DNA of 64,000 nucleotides from Akkermansiaceae bacterium (GTDB lineage Bacteria; Verrucomicrobiota; Verrucomicrobiia; Verrucomicrobiales; DEV007), in the NCBI GenBank assembly GCA_024233005.1, contig JACKQE010000004.1:1-64000 (forward strand), written 5' to 3'. Each line of letters starts with the position of its first letter. The first letter of the stretch is position 1. Positions 7,426 to 17,900 of this stretch are shown in pieces. The notes beneath the pieces are model-generated. The model did not search any database. It had not been told where the DNA came from and saw nothing but the letters and a program-made list of their open reading frames with translations. Position numbers and translations under genes: made by a program.

Positions 7426-9537
7426 TCATTGCGCTGGGGCGAATGCCAGCTTAGCCGCCTCCAGTCGTGGGGGAAACGCAATGCTTCCGTCTTCATCCGA
7501 GAGCGTGAGATTCGGGTTGTAGGCCGGATCAAACTCCAACAAATCATGCCATTTGGCATCCAAAGAGATGGTTTCTTTCATAGCCCTTTTCAGGCCGGCC
7601 TGAGTTTTTTCGGCCTCGCCTCTGCTGGCGGACTCATGATGGATCAATTCCGCGAAGGGTGTCCGGAGATTGCGGTATCCGGCGGCGAAGAGTTTCAGGC
7701 AAAAGTCGACATCGTTGAAGGCCACGGCAAAGGTTCCTTCATCCAATCCACGGACTTCCAGATATTTGGACCGTTCCACCACCAGGCATGCGGCGGTGAC
7801 CGCACTGAAATTTCTCGTCAAATCCGAATGCGATTTTGGCCCTGGCTCCGAAGGAGACAGCAGTTTGTTGAAATGTCCCGCGCATCCCTGCACCCCGAGA
7901 ATGACGCCGTCATGCTGGATGCGCCCATCGGGATAATAAAGCCGGGCTCCGACGGCCCCGACCTCTGGGCGGATGGCCTGGGAGACCATCTCGCGGAGCC
8001 AACCCCCGTCGAGGATCTCAATGTCGTTGTTCAAGAGACAGAGCACGGGATGGGGGGTCGCCTCCACGGCCCGGTTGTTGAGCAGGGAGTAATTGAAAGG
8101 CCCCGGGACGGGAAGCACCCGAATCCGGGGTTCCTCAGCCAAACCGGCGAGATAGGAAAGGGTCTCCGGTTCGTCGGAATCGTTGTCCACAATCAGGATT
8201 TCGAAGCGGGGGTAGTCGGTCTTGGCCAGCACCGATTCGACACAGATCCGGAGGAGGTGGGCAAAATTCCGGGTCGGAATGATGATCGTCACCGGAGGCG
8301 CCGGATCGGGTAGGGACCACTGGATCCGGACCCGGCCCGAGGGTGTCACCGTGACCGCATCAAACGCCTGTCCGGTTTGCTCCAAGTGGGCTTGCACGGC
8401 GGCCCTGCCGGCCTCCACGGTGTAGGGTTTTTCCTGGACTCCCCGGGCGGTGCTGCCCGGGATGCTCCGCCAGTGGTAGAGAATGCGGGGGATGTGCCGG
8501 ATCCGCTCCGGCCGGGAAGCCGCGACCACCCGCAAGGCGAGATCCCAATCCTGAGCTCCCTCGGTTCCGGGCCGAAAGCCGCCGACCTCGCGGACCAGGG
8601 CGGTGCGGTAGGCGCCGAGATGGCAGATCACATTCTGCGACAGGAGCAGATCGTAGTTGAAATCCGGCTTGAAATACGGGCCGTAACGCCGTCCCGCCTC
8701 GTCCAAATGGTCCTCGTCGGAATAGAGGAGATCCACCTCCGGGTGGGCGGCGATCTCCCGGGCGACGCAGAACAGGGCATGGGGGCGCAGTTCGTCGTCG
8801 TGGTCGAAATGGATCACAAAATCCCCGCGCGCGCTTTCCAGGGCCGTGTTGGTGGCGGCCACGATGTGTCCGTTGGACTCCCGGAAGGCCAGCCGGATCC
8901 GGGGATCCCGGGCCGCGTACTCCTCCAGCACACGCCGGACATGCTTGGCGGTGGAGGCGTCGTCCGCGACGCAGAGTTCCCAGTCGGGATACCATTGCTC
9001 CAGCACAGAGTCGAGCGCCCGGCGAAGCCACTTTTCCGGGGTGTTCCAGGTGGGGAGCAGAATGGAAAAGCGCGGTCGGACAGAAAAGGCGGCCATCTCG
9101 TCGAGGGCGGCGGCCTTGTCCTGCGGAGTCAGGGTGTCGAAATTGCGCACCCAGGCATCGTAGTCATGATCCTCCCCGGTGCGCTGCCAGGGCCAGAGGA
9201 ACCGGGGCGTCTCGAAGGAGAGCTTTTCCAACTCGCGCCACTTCCCGTCATCGGTCTTGCATTCGACGATGACTTCGGAGGTTCCCCGGGGTAGCTCGAT
9301 GTCAATGGTGAAGCCACTTTGAGCCGCCTCGGCAAGCTCGGGAAACCGTCGCCCGATGAAGGGGCGGGCCTGTTTCCGTTTTCCGACAAAGACCTTCTCC
9401 CCCACCCGGGCACGGATGCCCCGCAGGAGCGCCCCGCTGGAGTCAAAACACCATCCCCGCACGGTCACCTGTCGCCGGCGGAGCCGACGGAGGACGGGAA
9501 ATTCGATGGCATGAAGCACAGAGGAAGGGCCGGGCAT
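7426..9537 (-). CDS. Two-domain GT2 glycosyltransferase (O-antigen type)
   Basis: 703 residues. Residues 1-120 form an N-terminal domain of unclear fold. The first GT-A domain starts near 150 with RFSILLPTWNTP, with VADDAST and the metal site HFDHDDELRP. The second begins near 415 with VTIIIPTRNFAHLL, with VDNDSDEPETL and LLNNDIEIL, and ends in a family-typical ARLYYPDGRIQHDGVILG region. Such tandem proteins polymerise or extend surface glycans, each domain adding one linkage. Start at ATG 9537 is preferred; an earlier ATG at 9612 would add a hydrophobic 25-residue stretch. First gene of the minus-strand trio with the epimerase and the smaller glycosyltransferase. Confidence 0.88.
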   Translation of the reverse strand: MPGPSSVLHAIEFPVLRRLRRRQVTVRGWCFDSSGALLRGIRARVGEKVFVGKRKQARPFIGRRFPELAEAAQSGFTIDIELPRGTSEVIVECKTDDGKWRELEKLSFETPRFLWPWQRTGEDHDYDAWVRNFDTLTPQDKAAALDEMAAFSVRPRFSILLPTWNTPEKWLRRALDSVLEQWYPDWELCVADDASTAKHVRRVLEEYAARDPRIRLAFRESNGHIVAATNTALESARGDFVIHFDHDDELRPHALFCVAREIAAHPEVDLLYSDEDHLDEAGRRYGPYFKPDFNYDLLLSQNVICHLGAYRTALVREVGGFRPGTEGAQDWDLALRVVAASRPERIRHIPRILYHWRSIPGSTARGVQEKPYTVEAGRAAVQAHLEQTGQAFDAVTVTPSGRVRIQWSLPDPAPPVTIIIPTRNFAHLLRICVESVLAKTDYPRFEILIVDNDSDEPETLSYLAGLAEEPRIRVLPVPGPFNYSLLNNRAVEATPHPVLCLLNNDIEILDGGWLREMVSQAIRPEVGAVGARLYYPDGRIQHDGVILGVQGCAGHFNKLLSPSEPGPKSHSDLTRNFSAVTAACLVVERSKYLEVRGLDEGTFAVAFNDVDFCLKLFAAGYRNLRTPFAELIHHESASRGEAEKTQAGLKRAMKETISLDAKWHDLLEFDPAYNPNLTLSDEDGSIAFPPRLEAAKLAFAPAQ

Positions 9538-9685
9538 GGAGCAAAAGAATAGGAGACCGTCCCAGTTCCGGGAAAGAAGGGAGTATTTTACCAAGAGTTG
9601 CCAGACACGCAACGCTGGAAAGCCCTAAGTTTTCCTCTGTTCAGAATGCCGGGACAGAGAAATAAGATTCCGGCGAAGAATGCAC

Positions 9686-9714
9686 TTGGCAGAAGCGAAA
9701 CTTTCGGGTATAGA
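9686..9714 (+). promoter_or_regulatory. Sigma-70-like promoter of tRNA-Gly
   Basis: TTGGCA at 9686-9691, a 17-base spacer and TATAGA at 9709-9714. Transcription should begin near 9721, some 22 bases upstream of the mature tRNA 5' end. Both hexamers are close to consensus, as expected for a stable RNA gene. Confidence 0.6.
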
Positions 9715-9742
9715 TTCCCTTCCCTGCGGCCCCTGCCGCTCT

Positions 9743-9816
9743 GCGGGTATAGCTTAGTGGTAAAGCTCCAGCCTTCCAAGCTGGCTATGTGGGTTCGATT
9801 CCCACTACCCGCTCCA
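9743..9816 (+). tRNA. tRNA-Gly (anticodon UCC), CCA encoded
   Basis: The acceptor GCGGGTA at 9743-9749 pairs with TACCCGC at 9806-9812, followed by discriminator T and an encoded CCA (9814-9816). The anticodon arm is CCAGC-CTTCCAA-GCTGG, giving anticodon TCC and hence glycine (GGA/GGG codons). The T arm GTGGG-TTCGATT-CCCAC and the D arm with AGC...GCT are intact. Length with CCA is 74 nt. It lies directly 3' to 3' with the stop of the 1167-residue gene on the other strand, only nine bases away. Confidence 0.97.
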
Positions 9817-9825
9817 AGGGCCTTC

Positions 9826-12800
9826 TCAGCCCTCCCCCACCAGCGTCGGGTCGGCGCCCAAGGTTCCCACATAGCGGTCCGCCGCATCCGGCCCCTGCAA
9901 GGCCGCAAACTCCGCCGCGGCACACCTCAGCTTTTCCTCCAGCGCGGCGCGTTCGGAACCGGTGAGGTGCAACCGCCGGCTCAGGAAAGCCTCCAAATCC
10001 GCGATGTGGCGAGCCCAGAGCCGTTCATCGACCCGGCGCTGCGCCTCGAGGCGCGCCCGATACCACTCGCTGGCGAGCATGCTTTCGACCGTGAAATGAC
10101 CCCGCACTTCCGGGGAATCAAGGCCGTGGCCTTCCCAATGTCCCTCCGCCATGACATGGAGCAGGGCGCGCAGGGGCGGGATGGCGAACTCGATGGATCC
10201 ATCCAGGAAATAGGCCTCGGCACAGCGTTGCTGGACCTCCACAATGTGATCGACGCCGTCGATGTATTCCTCCAGGCTCTGCAGTTCCGGACGCAACATG
10301 TCCTCCGTGAAGACATTGCCCGGCTTGCTGAAGACCCGCCCGAAAAACCGCTCCACAAACAGGGGCGTGATCCGGTAGCCGAGCCGGCTCGCGGCCACGG
10401 TGCGGCCATCGGCGGTCTGGACGTCTGGGACGCGCTCGAGGCAGCCCTCGGCGATGAGCCAGGCGGGTTCCCGCTCCCGGAGGTGCATCCGGCTCCAGAC
10501 TTCGGGCACGACGAGACTGATGTCATGATCGACCCGATATTTCCGGCCAATGTGACCGGCGGCACTGCTGAATCCATGGGCTCCGGTGAGGAGGTAGGAT
10601 ACCAGGGCGTTGTTGAGGTCGTGGATGGGAAGGAGGGCATTGAAGGGTCCCTTGGTGAGCGCCCCTTCCGATCCGGCCCCCGTGGTCGACGGCGATTTCC
10701 CGGTCAGGCTGGCGATGAAATCCATGAACAGCTCCGGCAACTCCTGATAATGCACCGGGCCAAAGACCGCGAGCGGGCGGATGCCGCTGCCGGGCTCGGC
10801 GGGATTGTTTCTTCGGCCCGGGAGCACCGCATTGACGGGAAAAAGCACCGGCTGGTCCGCCTCCAATCTCCGGTAGAGCCGGGCCCCAATGCGGGCCAGG
10901 TACTCGGCCCGGGGATTCTCCAAATCCGGGCGAGTCTGCAAATAACGGGGATTTTTGGTGGGCTTGCCATCGACCAGACGGGGGTAGGCGGTGAGCACGA
11001 AATAGTCGGGACCGGTAGTGGCGGCAAGGCGCTCCAGCAGTTCCTGCATCGGTTCGGTGAACTGGCAGAAACGGACCACGTCCTCGACCAGTTCACCGGC
11101 CCGGTTCCGGGGAATCGGCTCATAGTTTGAGAAAAAGTGGTTTCCCCGGGAGAAATCCGCCTCCGTGACCCGGTCATAGCCCCGGATCACCGCGTCATCG
11201 GGGCGCTGGAAGAGACGGTATTCGCAGTTCTCGGAGAATTTGTAGGAGCGGGCCGAGAGTCCCGGATGGAGCCCCTTGAGCCGGTCCGCCGACACCACCA
11301 CCGACGCGGTGATGTCATCCTCCCGTTGCAGTTTTTCGGCCGGGGAAAAGTCTTTCCGCAGGCTGAACACCCGCCAGGAGCCATCCTCACAAAACCCGAC
11401 CCGGAGGTAACGGGTGATGAGCTTTTGGTTGTGGAGTTTGAGCTCAAACCCGGGAAACCCGTCGATGGTGTCGACAGAAAACCGGCTTTTCCAATCGTCG
11501 CCCCATTCGGGTCGGTAGCTCCGCTTGATGCTGAGAACGAACGTCCGGACGTGGTCCGGAATCCCGGCCAGCCAGCCATTGTAGGCATCGGTGAACTGTT
11601 CCGAAGGCGTCAGCATCCGAACGACGGAGCCAAAGGATCGTTCCTGAGAAAGGAGCGGACGGCTCGGGCGCCCTGTGGCAGGCGGCGGGACCTTGAACCG
11701 GTCCCCGTAATCCCGGTTGATCAATGCCTCCGCCAAGCGGGCATCCTCGGCGATGTCCCGCACAATGACCGGACCGCTGATCATGGCGTCCGCGAGGGAC
11801 TTGGAAATCTCGGATTTTCCGCCCCCGGACACGGTGCAGGGCTTGTGGCAGAAAGTGCCCTCCGCCTGGGTGCCGGCAAGGCGCCAACGCTGGCCCCGGA
11901 CGGATTGCATCATGTTGATCTTGTATCCGGAGGGCAGCACGTAGGTGTGACCGGACTTCATCTTGAGCTTCACGGTCTCCCCTGCGACTCCGGGCCAGGT
12001 GATGTTTTGCTCCCGGAGATCCATCTCTGCGGTTTCAGGCAGATACACAATGTCGGGATGGATCCGGTCGATGCCATAGCCCTCCGGCTGGAGATCCATG
12101 AGATGCCCGTGGCGCGCCACGGTTTCCTCCCATTTGTGGTCCACGGGACGGTCGAAACCGCTGAGCGAGAAATGTTCCCCCAGGTCGGCGGCCGGGAAAG
12201 TGAGCGCCCCGCCGGCATGTTCCTCTTCGCAGAGTCCCCCGAGGTTGGCCGCAAAGCTGATCTGGGTTTTGACCTCCTTTTTGCAGTAGCCGTAGTAGCT
12301 GTCGGCGATCAGCGTCACCATGACCCCCCGGTTGTCCCGGCAGGCGACTTTGAACGCTTGGCCCCCATTGTAGAGTTCGTCTTCGGTTTCCCAGCACATG
12401 CCATCCCGCTTCTGCCGGTCGGAGGCATCCTCCACGTGAGGCAGTCCGAGATCGATTTTCCTCAGAGACGGCAAATGAGGCGCCAGAATGACGCATCCGG
12501 TGTGGCCGCTCCACCGTCCGGCGTCGAGGCGGGCGTCATTTTCGGGCAGGTAGGGATCCCCGGCATTGCCAAAAATGGATTCCACAAAATCCAGATTGCT
12601 GACCAGCACACCCGGTGCAAAAAAGCGCGTTTCCATGGTCCTCCGGGCCATGATTCCCGGGACTTCCGGGCAAACCAAGGGACGGAGGAGGAGGGACACA
12701 AAGGTCCTGGCCTGGTCCGGACCGGGGAGATTGGCCGTGTATGGCAGGCAGAGATGGTCCCCCGGCGGATGCAAGGCATGCCAGAGGAGGCGGGCAAAGA

Positions 12801-13323
12801 CGCCTTTGGGGACCGCGCGCTTGTCCTCAGGAATTCGCAGAGCGCCTTCGACGATGTGGAAGACGCCTTCGGTGGTGCGCCGGTCACGAGCGGGATTGTG
12901 ACACACGCCCTGCTCGACCCGGTAGGATGACAAAATGGGTGAGACAAAGGCATCGCTGTCCGGGGGCAGCGATAGCTCCCGGGCCAGTCCATGCCGCTCC
13001 AGAATGAGGGCTCCCGAGGGCACCAGCTTGTCGTCGGGCTGGAACACGCCGTCCACCTCATCCCCCAGGTAGTCCAGCAGGAACTCATGGATCGCCTGAT
13101 CCACCGGGCTGAGGGTGTCGCCGAACAGCCGGAATTTTTCCTCAAAATTCGCCAGCAGGGACCGCCCGAAGTCCAGCAGAGGCGAATCGTGGGCCTCCTG
13201 TATCGTGGGAACGACAAAACCTTTCGAGGCCAACTTGAGATTGGCAAATTCCAACAACCGCGCACGGGCCAACGGGATCTCCCCATGGGGGGTGAATCCG
13301 ATGGATTCCTCCAAATTCTTCAT
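9826..13323 (-). CDS. Candidate pyrophosphate-type PEP carboxykinase (very large PEPCK-like protein)
   Basis: 1165 residues from ATG 13323 (a second ATG two codons upstream is possible). Two segments resemble PEP carboxykinases: ADSYYGYCKKEVK near residues 342-354, comparable to the substrate and metal lysine region of ATP/GTP enzymes, and VSGGGKSEISKS near 497-510, which fits the phosphate-binding loop of the PSACGKT type. An Arg-rich DRRTTEGVFH near 149-158 could bind PEP. Size matches the ~1100-residue pyrophosphate-dependent PEPCKs known from Entamoeba and propionibacteria, whereas ATP/GTP enzymes are ~530-620. Proposed reaction: oxaloacetate + PPi to PEP + CO2 + Pi, cytosolic. The nearby PFOR fits a PEP/pyruvate node. 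Fold and size argue for this reading; the identification is from memory of the family and not proven. Confidence 0.6.
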   Translation of the reverse strand: MKNLEESIGFTPHGEIPLARARLLEFANLKLASKGFVVPTIQEAHDSPLLDFGRSLLANFEEKFRLFGDTLSPVDQAIHEFLLDYLGDEVDGVFQPDDKLVPSGALILERHGLARELSLPPDSDAFVSPILSSYRVEQGVCHNPARDRRTTEGVFHIVEGALRIPEDKRAVPKGVFARLLWHALHPPGDHLCLPYTANLPGPDQARTFVSLLLRPLVCPEVPGIMARRTMETRFFAPGVLVSNLDFVESIFGNAGDPYLPENDARLDAGRWSGHTGCVILAPHLPSLRKIDLGLPHVEDASDRQKRDGMCWETEDELYNGGQAFKVACRDNRGVMVTLIADSYYGYCKKEVKTQISFAANLGGLCEEEHAGGALTFPAADLGEHFSLSGFDRPVDHKWEETVARHGHLMDLQPEGYGIDRIHPDIVYLPETAEMDLREQNITWPGVAGETVKLKMKSGHTYVLPSGYKINMMQSVRGQRWRLAGTQAEGTFCHKPCTVSGGGKSEISKSLADAMISGPVIVRDIAEDARLAEALINRDYGDRFKVPPPATGRPSRPLLSQERSFGSVVRMLTPSEQFTDAYNGWLAGIPDHVRTFVLSIKRSYRPEWGDDWKSRFSVDTIDGFPGFELKLHNQKLITRYLRVGFCEDGSWRVFSLRKDFSPAEKLQREDDITASVVVSADRLKGLHPGLSARSYKFSENCEYRLFQRPDDAVIRGYDRVTEADFSRGNHFFSNYEPIPRNRAGELVEDVVRFCQFTEPMQELLERLAATTGPDYFVLTAYPRLVDGKPTKNPRYLQTRPDLENPRAEYLARIGARLYRRLEADQPVLFPVNAVLPGRRNNPAEPGSGIRPLAVFGPVHYQELPELFMDFIASLTGKSPSTTGAGSEGALTKGPFNALLPIHDLNNALVSYLLTGAHGFSSAAGHIGRKYRVDHDISLVVPEVWSRMHLREREPAWLIAEGCLERVPDVQTADGRTVAASRLGYRITPLFVERFFGRVFSKPGNVFTEDMLRPELQSLEEYIDGVDHIVEVQQRCAEAYFLDGSIEFAIPPLRALLHVMAEGHWEGHGLDSPEVRGHFTVESMLASEWYRARLEAQRRVDERLWARHIADLEAFLSRRLHLTGSERAALEEKLRCAAAEFAALQGPDAADRYVGTLGADPTLVGEG

Positions 13324-13516
13324 AGGCATGATCTACCTGTGAGCAGGAAACGGACTAGAGCAAGCAGGAGCGATGAAAAAAATTGGCAAATCGTGAAGAT
13401 TTTTTTAGTCGTGCCGCCCCCTCAAGCGGAAACGTCGCAAAAGCCCGAGACACCGCCTCCCTGCATGGCTTCTGGATCCTCCCCCCGGAGTCTCCCATGG
13501 GCCCGGAGGAAGGCCA

Positions 13517-14836
13517 TCAATGCACCGTCGGGAACATCGCAAAAAGGCCATGGGTGGCCGAAAATGCATTGCTGTAAGTCATCCGCTTTTTCTCGTGCCC
13601 GGCGCCCCAGGAATCACTGAAGAGCACTTTCCCTTCCTTGTCATCGTAGCCGATGATCATCCGCATGTGCCCACCACCGGTCTGCTGGGCAATCGCCGGT
13701 TCCTCGGGATAGCTTCCGAGCTCCAAGCCCCAGAGCAGTGGAATGCCGTCATCGATGTAGGTTCGGATGGCTTTGACAAAATCCCCTTCTGAAAGCGTTT
13801 TCCCGACGGTCATTTTCCGGCCATCCACTTCCGCCAACGTGCCGGCATTGGTGATCATGCCCAGAATTTTGAATCGGGTCTTGAACCGGTAATCAATCTT
13901 TCCCAGCGCTTCCGACATGGCCTTGGAACTGGTTCCCCGCTGAGCGTCACTCCCGGCCACCTGGGCGATCTGATGCTGGTCGGCGGGAATGCCGTAATAT
14001 TCGAAGAGCCGCTGGGCGCTCGCCACCACGCAATACCCCTTGGGTCCCTGGTCGACCATCGGAATGCCTTTGATGAAGACCTCCCCTTCGGGGGTACGCA
14101 CCACGTTTTTCGGCAAGTCGGAAAGTTTGACGGCCGAGGCCCGATCCTGGAAGGCGGCGGCGAAAGCGCCCTTGGCGGTTCGGGGAGCCACCTTCAACCG
14201 CAGGAACTCCGGCTTGCCGGTCGTGGCCTCCGGATTCTGCTCCAGCAAGGCCATCCCTTTGGGAGAAATCCAGGCCCATCCTTCCAGGAGCAGTCCTTGG
14301 GTGGGATTGGCTTTCCGGGCGGAAGGCCGGGTTTGCAGCAGCTCACCCATTTTCTGGCCGCAGAGCTTGAATCGGGCTTGGAATTCCTCGGACTCGATAT
14401 CGCCGGAATCCCCCCGGTTGTAGAGAGAAAAAGAGATCCCGTTGAGTTTCCCGTCGATGAAGTCGACCACCACTTCCTCGGCAGGCACAGCCCCCCCAAA
14501 CAGGGAAAAATCGATCCGGACATTGGAGAACGGTTGCCGCATGAAAACCGCCCGCTCCCGGTTGGTGGTCATCCAGGCAAACAGGGGGTTTTTCTTGACC
14601 TGCACCCCATCGGGCACGGCGAACAGGGCATCCAATTGATCCGGAGTCACGGAAAACACGTCGGGCAACTTCACCAGGGGATCGAGATCACACTTCAACA
14701 GCCCCTGCTGGAGCTGCCGGGTGAACTCCGCGGCCTTGTCTTGGTCCTGCGCTCCCAGGGAAAAAGGCAGAAGGGTGATGACGACAAGAAAACGCGCACC
14801 TCTGGAAAAACGGCTGAACATGCCCCACGATGCCAT
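13517..14836 (-). CDS. Exported C39-like papain-fold cysteine protease
   Basis: 439 residues. The N-terminus (basic GARF followed by LVVITLLPFSLGAQ) is a signal peptide. Residues up to ~265 form a domain of unknown fold. The peptidase C39_2-type domain follows: MVDQGPKGYCVVASAQ carries the oxyanion Gln and catalytic Cys, TGGGHMRMIIGYD the catalytic His, and FSDSWGAGH the third residue, all in papain order. Known relatives are secreted or periplasmic peptidases or transglutaminase-like proteins. An alternative start at 14821 lies just before the basic region of the signal. The gene is separated from the upstream PFOR by a strong terminator, so it needs its own promoter. Confidence 0.8.
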   Translation of the reverse strand: MASWGMFSRFSRGARFLVVITLLPFSLGAQDQDKAAEFTRQLQQGLLKCDLDPLVKLPDVFSVTPDQLDALFAVPDGVQVKKNPLFAWMTTNRERAVFMRQPFSNVRIDFSLFGGAVPAEEVVVDFIDGKLNGISFSLYNRGDSGDIESEEFQARFKLCGQKMGELLQTRPSARKANPTQGLLLEGWAWISPKGMALLEQNPEATTGKPEFLRLKVAPRTAKGAFAAAFQDRASAVKLSDLPKNVVRTPEGEVFIKGIPMVDQGPKGYCVVASAQRLFEYYGIPADQHQIAQVAGSDAQRGTSSKAMSEALGKIDYRFKTRFKILGMITNAGTLAEVDGRKMTVGKTLSEGDFVKAIRTYIDDGIPLLWGLELGSYPEEPAIAQQTGGGHMRMIIGYDDKEGKVLFSDSWGAGHEKKRMTYSNAFSATHGLFAMFPTVH

Positions 14837-14858
14837 GGTCCAAGCCCCCGGGGCAAAC

Positions 14859-14899
14859 AAAAAATGCCCCCGGATTCACTGAACCCGGAAGCATTTTTC
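14859..14899. terminator. Bidirectional Rho-independent terminator
   Basis: A near-perfect 14-bp stem with a tiny loop centred at 14879-14881 (TGCTTCCGGGTTCA on the minus strand, pairing through G-U wobbles). On the minus strand it is followed by six T (complement of 14859-14864) and ends transcription of the PFOR gene, whose stop is at 14937. On the plus strand it is followed by five T from 14894, so it can also stop transcription from the other side. Confidence 0.8.
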
Positions 14900-14936
14900 T
14901 GAAGACCGAAAGCGGGGCCGGACCACTGGGGGGATC

Positions 14937-17900
14937 TCAGCCCACCGTCGCGAACTCGGCGTCCCAGAGTTCACGGGTGCGTCCCCGCAGGTCATCGAGG
15001 CTGATCTCTCCCTTGTCGACCTTGGCGAGGAGCGACTTCTGGGCGAGGTAGTCCTTGTTGACCACACCGGCCCGGCTCTGGAGGAGACGCCAGGCCTTGC
15101 GGCGCTCGACGCAGAAGAGCACGACCTGCCGGCTCACGGAATACCAGCGCTTCTTGCCATTGTTTTCAGCAATGATGAAGACGCCGAAATCCGGAACATA
15201 AGCGCGGTGCGCAGGATCAAAAACCCGGCGCTTGACGACATCGTCCTGGGTCAGACACACCAGAATGTCCTCCAAGGGAACCATCTCCGAAGCTTCCGAC
15301 TCGCTGATCGGCTTGACGTGCTTGCGGAAGCGAGCCTCCGTGGTCGCCCAATGTGCCACCGTGTAGAGGTATTTGGACTTGTCCGAGAAGGAGGTTTCCC
15401 ACCAGTCACGATTCACGCTCGGATTGCCGGAGACATCGTAGCATTCCGTGCCGGTCTCGCCTTTCTGGGGATCGAAGACGAACTCCGGCATGCCCCGGCT
15501 GTCGCGGGAAAGTTTGGCTTGACGGGCGGAAAGGTCATCCCCCACCCCGTGCTCTGGCTGACAGGTCGTGTAGCACTGGAAGAACGCGGTCCCGCGGTAC
15601 TCAATGCCATCAAGGATGCATTTGTAGAGCTTCGCGGCATTGACGATGCTGACTTGGGCGATGTAGGGAGAACCATGCCCGGCAGTGAGAGCCTCGGCGA
15701 CGCTCTTCTTTTCATTGAGCTTGCCTTGGGAAGCCCGGCCATACTGGTTCATGTCGTAACCGCCGAGCATGTTGGAGCTGTCGGAGTTTTGACCGCCGGT
15801 ATTGGAATACACCTGGGTGTCGAGCATGAGCCCCTTCACATTGGGACGGTTCTGCAGCATGACCTTGCTCAGGTTCTGGAAGCCGATATCGCCCAACGCG
15901 CCGTCGCCCCCGATGATCCAGACCTTGGGCAGTTCCCGGATCTCCAGGTCGGTCATGAGGTTTTCCGTGAGGTGGGTCAGGTTCCAATAATCCTGCTGGC
16001 TGATGATTTCCTCCTCGCGCTCCAACAGCAGGCTGGCGAGGCGCTCCGGCGCCACACTGCGGCGGGCGTGCTGCACCTGAAGGCTTTCCGCCAACAACCA
16101 GCTGATGGTCGGCCCATCCTGGAAGAGCGAGTTCATCCAGGGATAGGGATGAGGATTGGACGGCGGCGTGGACCCGTAGACCGTGTTACAGCCTGTCGAG
16201 GCCCCCATGAACATGACACTCATGCCGTTGTCAAGACGCCCATCCGTGGCCTGCAGGCGCTTGTGGTTGTAGGCATCCTGGTTCATCACCGCGCAGAGCA
16301 CGTCAATGATCTCGGCATCACTGATCGGGCCATGGGCGGCGAGACGGAGATCCGTGTCGGCATCGCTCTCCCCGCCCAGCCCCATGATGACATGGGCGAC
16401 GGTGCGTTTGTAGAGCTCATACTGGGCTTCGTCCTTCGCCTTGAGAGCGGTGAGGCGCTGGAGGCCTTCGGCCCGCATCTGGGCAGCCTTGCCGTAGAGA
16501 CGGTCGGCCTTGCGGTGGTAGATGGGACGCATGTAGGCCTCGGTCACGGACGCGACCGCGCGGAGAATGGATTTCTCCCCACAACCGGCGCAGGCCCCGT
16601 CCCCTGAAACGAGCGCCTCATAGTTGCGCCGCACCATGAGGTGATTGCGCAGGGCGGCCGCCCGGCTTTCCTCCGGGGACTCGTCCTTGTAGAGGCCGAG
16701 GTATTTCTGCGGCGTGTCCGGCAGGAACCGGGAGAAAATCTGGGCGGATGTCAGGGTCTGGTTCAGCTCCTCCGTGTCCGGAGTCATCACCAAGGCGCCG
16801 TGGTCGCCGCACTGCTCCACGCACTCACCGCAGCCTTTGCAGAGGTCGCTGACAAAAATGGAGAACACCCCGCCTTCTCCGGGGGCCTTCTTTTCAAGAC
16901 TCTTGAAGACCGCCGGGACCTTGGAGTAGGCGACCGGCACCGCTTCCAGAATGGCGAGGAACTCGTCTTTGGCAGCCTGGGGGATCTTCCCGTTCAATGC
17001 GGTGATCTCCTCGCGGATGATGTCCTTGAAGGGAAGCGACTCCTTGGCATCGATCGAGGCGTTCATCCGCGTCCTCGCCCGGGAATCGATGCCGGGAATT
17101 TCGGCCAGCAGGGCGGAGCGCCCGGCGGCGTCCGAGACATAGTTGCGCGCGGCCGTTTCCAGGATCGTTTTCACGTCCTGAGCCGTGTTCGGCAGGGCGG
17201 TGTCCGGGCAGGCGGTGATGCACTCCATGCACTGGGTGCAGTTCTCCGGAATGTAGAGTGGCGTTTCCCGGCGGGCGACATACTTCGAGGAGGTCGCGCC
17301 GGTTCCGGCAGCCATGACTCCCACGGAGGCGAAAGCACCGGCCGGTTGGTGGTATCCCTTGCCAGCCCGGAATTCACTGTCGAACTTGGAGAGCGTCATC
17401 ACCGGAACTTTCTCCGGCTGATCCGCATCCGGGGAAATCCATTCCGTGTTCGGCAAGGAGCAGCCGGCGGTGGGCAGGATGGCATGATGACCGAGCGGAT
17501 GAATCGGCTCCAGACGCATGCTGGAGCGATCGGAATCATCGATCTCGCCGTGCTTGATCTCCACCACCCGACGGAAGCCTTCGGTCATGACCGTCATGTT
17601 GGAATCGACCACGGCATCGCCGAATCGACCGAATTTCTTGACATACTGGTGGCGCACCACCTCGTGAAATTTCTCTTCCGAGATCCCGTAGTCCTTGAGG
17701 AAGCTGGAGACGCTGAAAAATGCGCCGAGGAAGCTGTTCCCCTGCATCCGGAGTTGGAGATCAGGGCGGTTGGTGGCTTTTTTGGCAATGTCGAAGCCGG
17801 GCAGAATGAAGACCCGGATGTTGTTGGCTTTGACGAAGTCCCGATACTGTTTGGGAATGCGCTGCCAGGCCCGCGCCGGATCTTCATTGGACTCCCAGAC

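Noticed and set aside
9817..9840. Terminator after tRNA-Gly
   Set aside because: AGGGC/GCCCT can form a short stem here but no T run follows, and the convergent gene ends within it.
11137..12930. 597-residue plus-strand frame opposite the PEPCK-like gene
   Set aside because: Shadow of the real minus-strand gene; the protein is Pro/Gly/Arg-rich without motifs.
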